From: Chromohalobacter canadensis
GTDB lineage: Bacteria; Pseudomonadota; Gammaproteobacteria; Pseudomonadales; Halomonadaceae
Assembly: GCF_029544075.1 (NCBI RefSeq)
Contig: NZ_JAJQJH010000004.1
Span: 151,920 to 215,919, forward strand
Reading direction: 5' to 3'
DNA: 64,000 bases
Positions 62,381 to 64,000 of the stretch are shown piece by piece. Numbering within the stretch: the stretch's first letter is position 1; the number at the start of each line of letters is the position of its first letter. The position numbers and the translations under genes were made by a program. Under the pieces are notes generated by a model. It saw nothing but the letters and a program-made list of their open reading frames with translations. It searched no databases and was not told the origin of the DNA.

Positions 62381-63709
62381 TTACATCGCCGACAGTTGCT
62401 GTGTGAGATAGCTGCTCGTTTGATTCATTTCAGCCACCATGCTGTCGAGTTCCTGGAACTGGGTCCGATAGCGATCCACTGTGGTTGCGATGCTGTCTTC
62501 CATCGAAGAATAGCGTTCCTCGAGACGGTCCATCTGGTTCTCGGCACCGGTCACGGCTCCCTCCACCATGCCGTTCTCACCTAGCATGGTATCCAGCTCT
62601 TCCTCGACTCTTCCCGCAATACCCGCCGATTCATCGGTCCCCGAGAACAGTGTTTGAACCGCGCCGGGCTGTGTCGAGAGCGCCTCATCGAGTTGTTCAT
62701 CGTCGACTTCCAGCTCGCCATCGACGTTCATCGAAATACCGACATCTTCCAGCGTTTGTAGACCGCCTTCACCGACGCTTTCGGTCATCGTACTCCGCAG
62801 GCGGGACTCCGCCATGCGCGTCGTGCTGTCACCGAGCAAGTCGCCGGCTTGCGTCTCACCATCTTCGGAGCTGAAACTGGTGAGATCGGCAGTGGTCGAT
62901 TTCATATCGTTGTAACTGTCGACGAACCCTGTGATAGCGCCGCGGATCGACTCGTCGTCACGCGCCACTGTCACCGTGGATTCACCAGTATCGGTCAGGC
63001 TCAGCGTCGTGCCCTGAATGGCCTCTTCGACCTGATTGCTGTCACTCGTGATAGCGACGCCATTGACGTCCAGCTGGGCATCCTGGCCCTGGATTTCCGT
63101 CGCGGTATCCAGCGCCAACCCATCGAGACCATTGAAGGCGACGCTATCGATACCGGCTTCCGCTCCCGTGGATTCGGAAGCGATTGCCAGCCGACTCTGC
63201 GACCCATCGAACACGACCGAGGCCGAAACCCCTGCATCGCTTGCGTTGATGGCGTCACGCACATCGCTCAGAGTGCTATCCGCCTCGACCTTAATGTTCT
63301 GTGCCGTACCATCGTTCAGCGTGACATCGAGGCTCGCCTCGGTATCGGCATTGAGCACCGTTTCTTCATCGACGCCTTGGGTGGCAATGCTCGACGCCGT
63401 GGCCAATTGCTGGACGTTCACATCGTAACGCCCCGGCGGCGCATCGGGCGTAGCAGCCGCTTCCGCGCTTTCACCTTCAACGTTGCTGGTCACACTATTG
63501 AAGAGCTCGGGATCATTGAGATCACTTGCTGAAGACTGCACTTCCGACAAGGAACTCTGCAACTGGCCATAAGCCGATATTTGCGTTTTTTGCTCGACCT
63601 GCTGTTGCTGGATAGGCACGAGCTTTTCTTGCTCGGCCTCTTGAAGTTGATCAAGCAGCCCGTTGAGATCAAGGCCGGAGCCAACGCCCAATGACGAGAT
63701 GGAAGCCAT
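62381..63709 (-). CDS. fliD: Flagellar filament capping protein FliD
   Basis: A 442-residue FliD. The N-terminal MASISSLGVGSGLDLNGLLDQL is the conserved FliD opening and is followed by coiled coil. The central domain is the acidic, Ser/Thr/Asp-rich D2/D3 region, and the C-terminal half (YNDMKSTTADLTSF, RYRTQFQELDSMVAEMNQTSSYLTQQL) is the FliD_C helical domain. It caps the growing filament and aids flagellin folding. No fliC, fliS or other flagellar gene is visible; the gene is next to an rRNA operon, so the flagellar cluster is interrupted here or lies elsewhere. Confidence 0.93.
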   Translation of the reverse strand: MASISSLGVGSGLDLNGLLDQLQEAEQEKLVPIQQQQVEQKTQISAYGQLQSSLSEVQSSASDLNDPELFNSVTSNVEGESAEAAATPDAPPGRYDVNVQQLATASSIATQGVDEETVLNADTEASLDVTLNDGTAQNIKVEADSTLSDVRDAINASDAGVSASVVFDGSQSRLAIASESTGAEAGIDSVAFNGLDGLALDTATEIQGQDAQLDVNGVAITSDSNQVEEAIQGTTLSLTDTGESTVTVARDDESIRGAITGFVDSYNDMKSTTADLTSFSSEDGETQAGDLLGDSTTRMAESRLRSTMTESVGEGGLQTLEDVGISMNVDGELEVDDEQLDEALSTQPGAVQTLFSGTDESAGIAGRVEEELDTMLGENGMVEGAVTGAENQMDRLEERYSSMEDSIATTVDRYRTQFQELDSMVAEMNQTSSYLTQQLSAM

Positions 63710-63848
63710 ACCGCCTCTTCCCCTTTTAGATGCGTTTCATCGCAAGCTTACGTCTGCTGATGTCTGTGTCCCACCCTAGCAAACCTCTAGCATATTAGGG
63801 AGGGAGAATAGCGATAAAAACGCCCGCGACTCCCGGCATTCGAACGGC

Positions 63849-63875
63849 TAAAGTTTTCACGCTGGCAGCCGATAT
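63849..63875 (+). promoter_or_regulatory. Near-perfect sigma-28 (FliA) promoter, plus strand
   Basis: TAAAGTTT (63849-63856), an 11-base spacer and GCCGATAT (63868-63875) match the FliA consensus TAAAGTTT-N11-GCCGATAA in 15 of 16 positions with the exact spacer. It points right, away from fliD, toward the 5S rRNA 3' end about 60 bp on. Confidence 0.75.
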
Positions 63876-63905
63876 TGCAGCGCTTTTTCGGGCTTTATAA
63901 ACGAC

Positions 63906-63937
63906 AAAACCCCAGCTTCGAATGAAGCTGGGGTTTT
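63906..63937. terminator. Terminator of the rRNA operon
   Basis: AAAACCCCAGCTTC (63906-63919) and its perfect complement (63924-63937) enclose four bases; a T-run results on both strands, so it works in both directions. On the minus strand it follows the 5S rRNA directly. Confidence 0.92.
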
Positions 63938-63944
63938 AGAAGAA

Positions 63945-64000
63945 ATGCCTGACGATGACCTACTCTCGCATGGGGAAGCCCCACACTACCATCGGCGCTA
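63945..64000 (-). rRNA. rrf: 5S rRNA, 3' end (partial)
   Basis: Read on the minus strand, the last 56 bases match the conserved 3' half of bacterial 5S rRNA: GTAGCGCCGATGGTAGTGTG-type start region (TAGCGCCGATGGTAGTGTGG), then GCGAGAGTAGG and a terminal TCAGGCAT that would pair with the 5' end. The rest of the gene and the operon lie beyond the window. Confidence 0.93.

Overview
The window is a GC-rich gammaproteobacterial chromosome segment. The gene order (polA next to a DUF2782 protein and thrB; hisBHAF; monomeric NADP-isocitrate dehydrogenase; selD-mnmH; radA) and the acidic, Asp/Glu-rich proteins suggest a halophilic member of the Halomonadaceae (Chromohalobacter/Halomonas type). That assignment is an inference from style and synteny, not a database result.

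Left part (1-17.3 kb), mostly housekeeping and transport. It starts with the 3' end of dapE, then a small conserved protein, a CDF cation transporter, a membrane-anchored cold-shock-domain protein, slyX, an emrAB-type efflux pair, and a ferric-iron ABC system whose permease, ATPase and binding protein are in separate transcription units. After these come polA, a DUF2782 protein, thrB, a small membrane protein, speA and a fumarylacetoacetate-hydrolase-fold enzyme.

Catabolic region (17.3-32.9 kb). A GlxA/CdhR-type regulator is divergent from a tightly packed run. This run holds a TmpA/gamma-butyrobetaine-hydroxylase-like dioxygenase, a TmpB/PhnZ-like HD-domain oxygenase, an AruI-like ThDP decarboxylase, an OpuAC-type quaternary-amine binding protein and an AruH-like aminotransferase, followed by a complete polar amino-acid ABC transporter (ATPase, binding protein, two permeases). 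The first three genes overlap by 4 bp, so a quaternary-ammonium(-phosphonate) module and an arginine-transaminase-type module appear translationally coupled. Next come a molybdenum-cofactor maturation pair (XdhC/PaoD-like, MocA-like) and, convergent to it, paoABC-like genes for a Tat-exported molybdenum aldehyde oxidoreductase.

Mobile island (33,178-42,495). A 49-bp direct repeat of the 3' end of tRNA-Thr(CGT) bounds an element of about 9.3 kb. It carries a P4-type tyrosine integrase, an unknown AT-rich gene, an AlpA-like regulator, an Ash-family ORF, two small overlapping genes, a Toprim primase-like protein, a DUF3987 protein, a protein with a duplicated short motif and a coiled-coil protein. 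No capsid or terminase genes are seen. Its non-coding flanks carry paired integrase-arm-like repeats (TGGAACCT) and two classes of triple ATCCGCA iterons that occur in opposite orientation on the two sides. This is the most system-like undescribed structure in the window.

Right part (42.4-64 kb): tRNA-Thr(CGT), icd, a tRNA cluster (Thr-TGT, Gln-TTG, Phe-GAA), yggX-mutY, an AsmA protein with a PanZ/GNAT-type protein, hisBHAF, a YjaG protein, an alkyltransferase-like protein, a class-I amidotransferase homologue without its Cys, mnmH-selD, radA, an NlpE-like lipoprotein, an old yellow enzyme, hisC, fliD, and finally the 3' end of a 5S rRNA on the minus strand. A near-perfect sigma-28 promoter lies between fliD and the 5S gene but points away from fliD.
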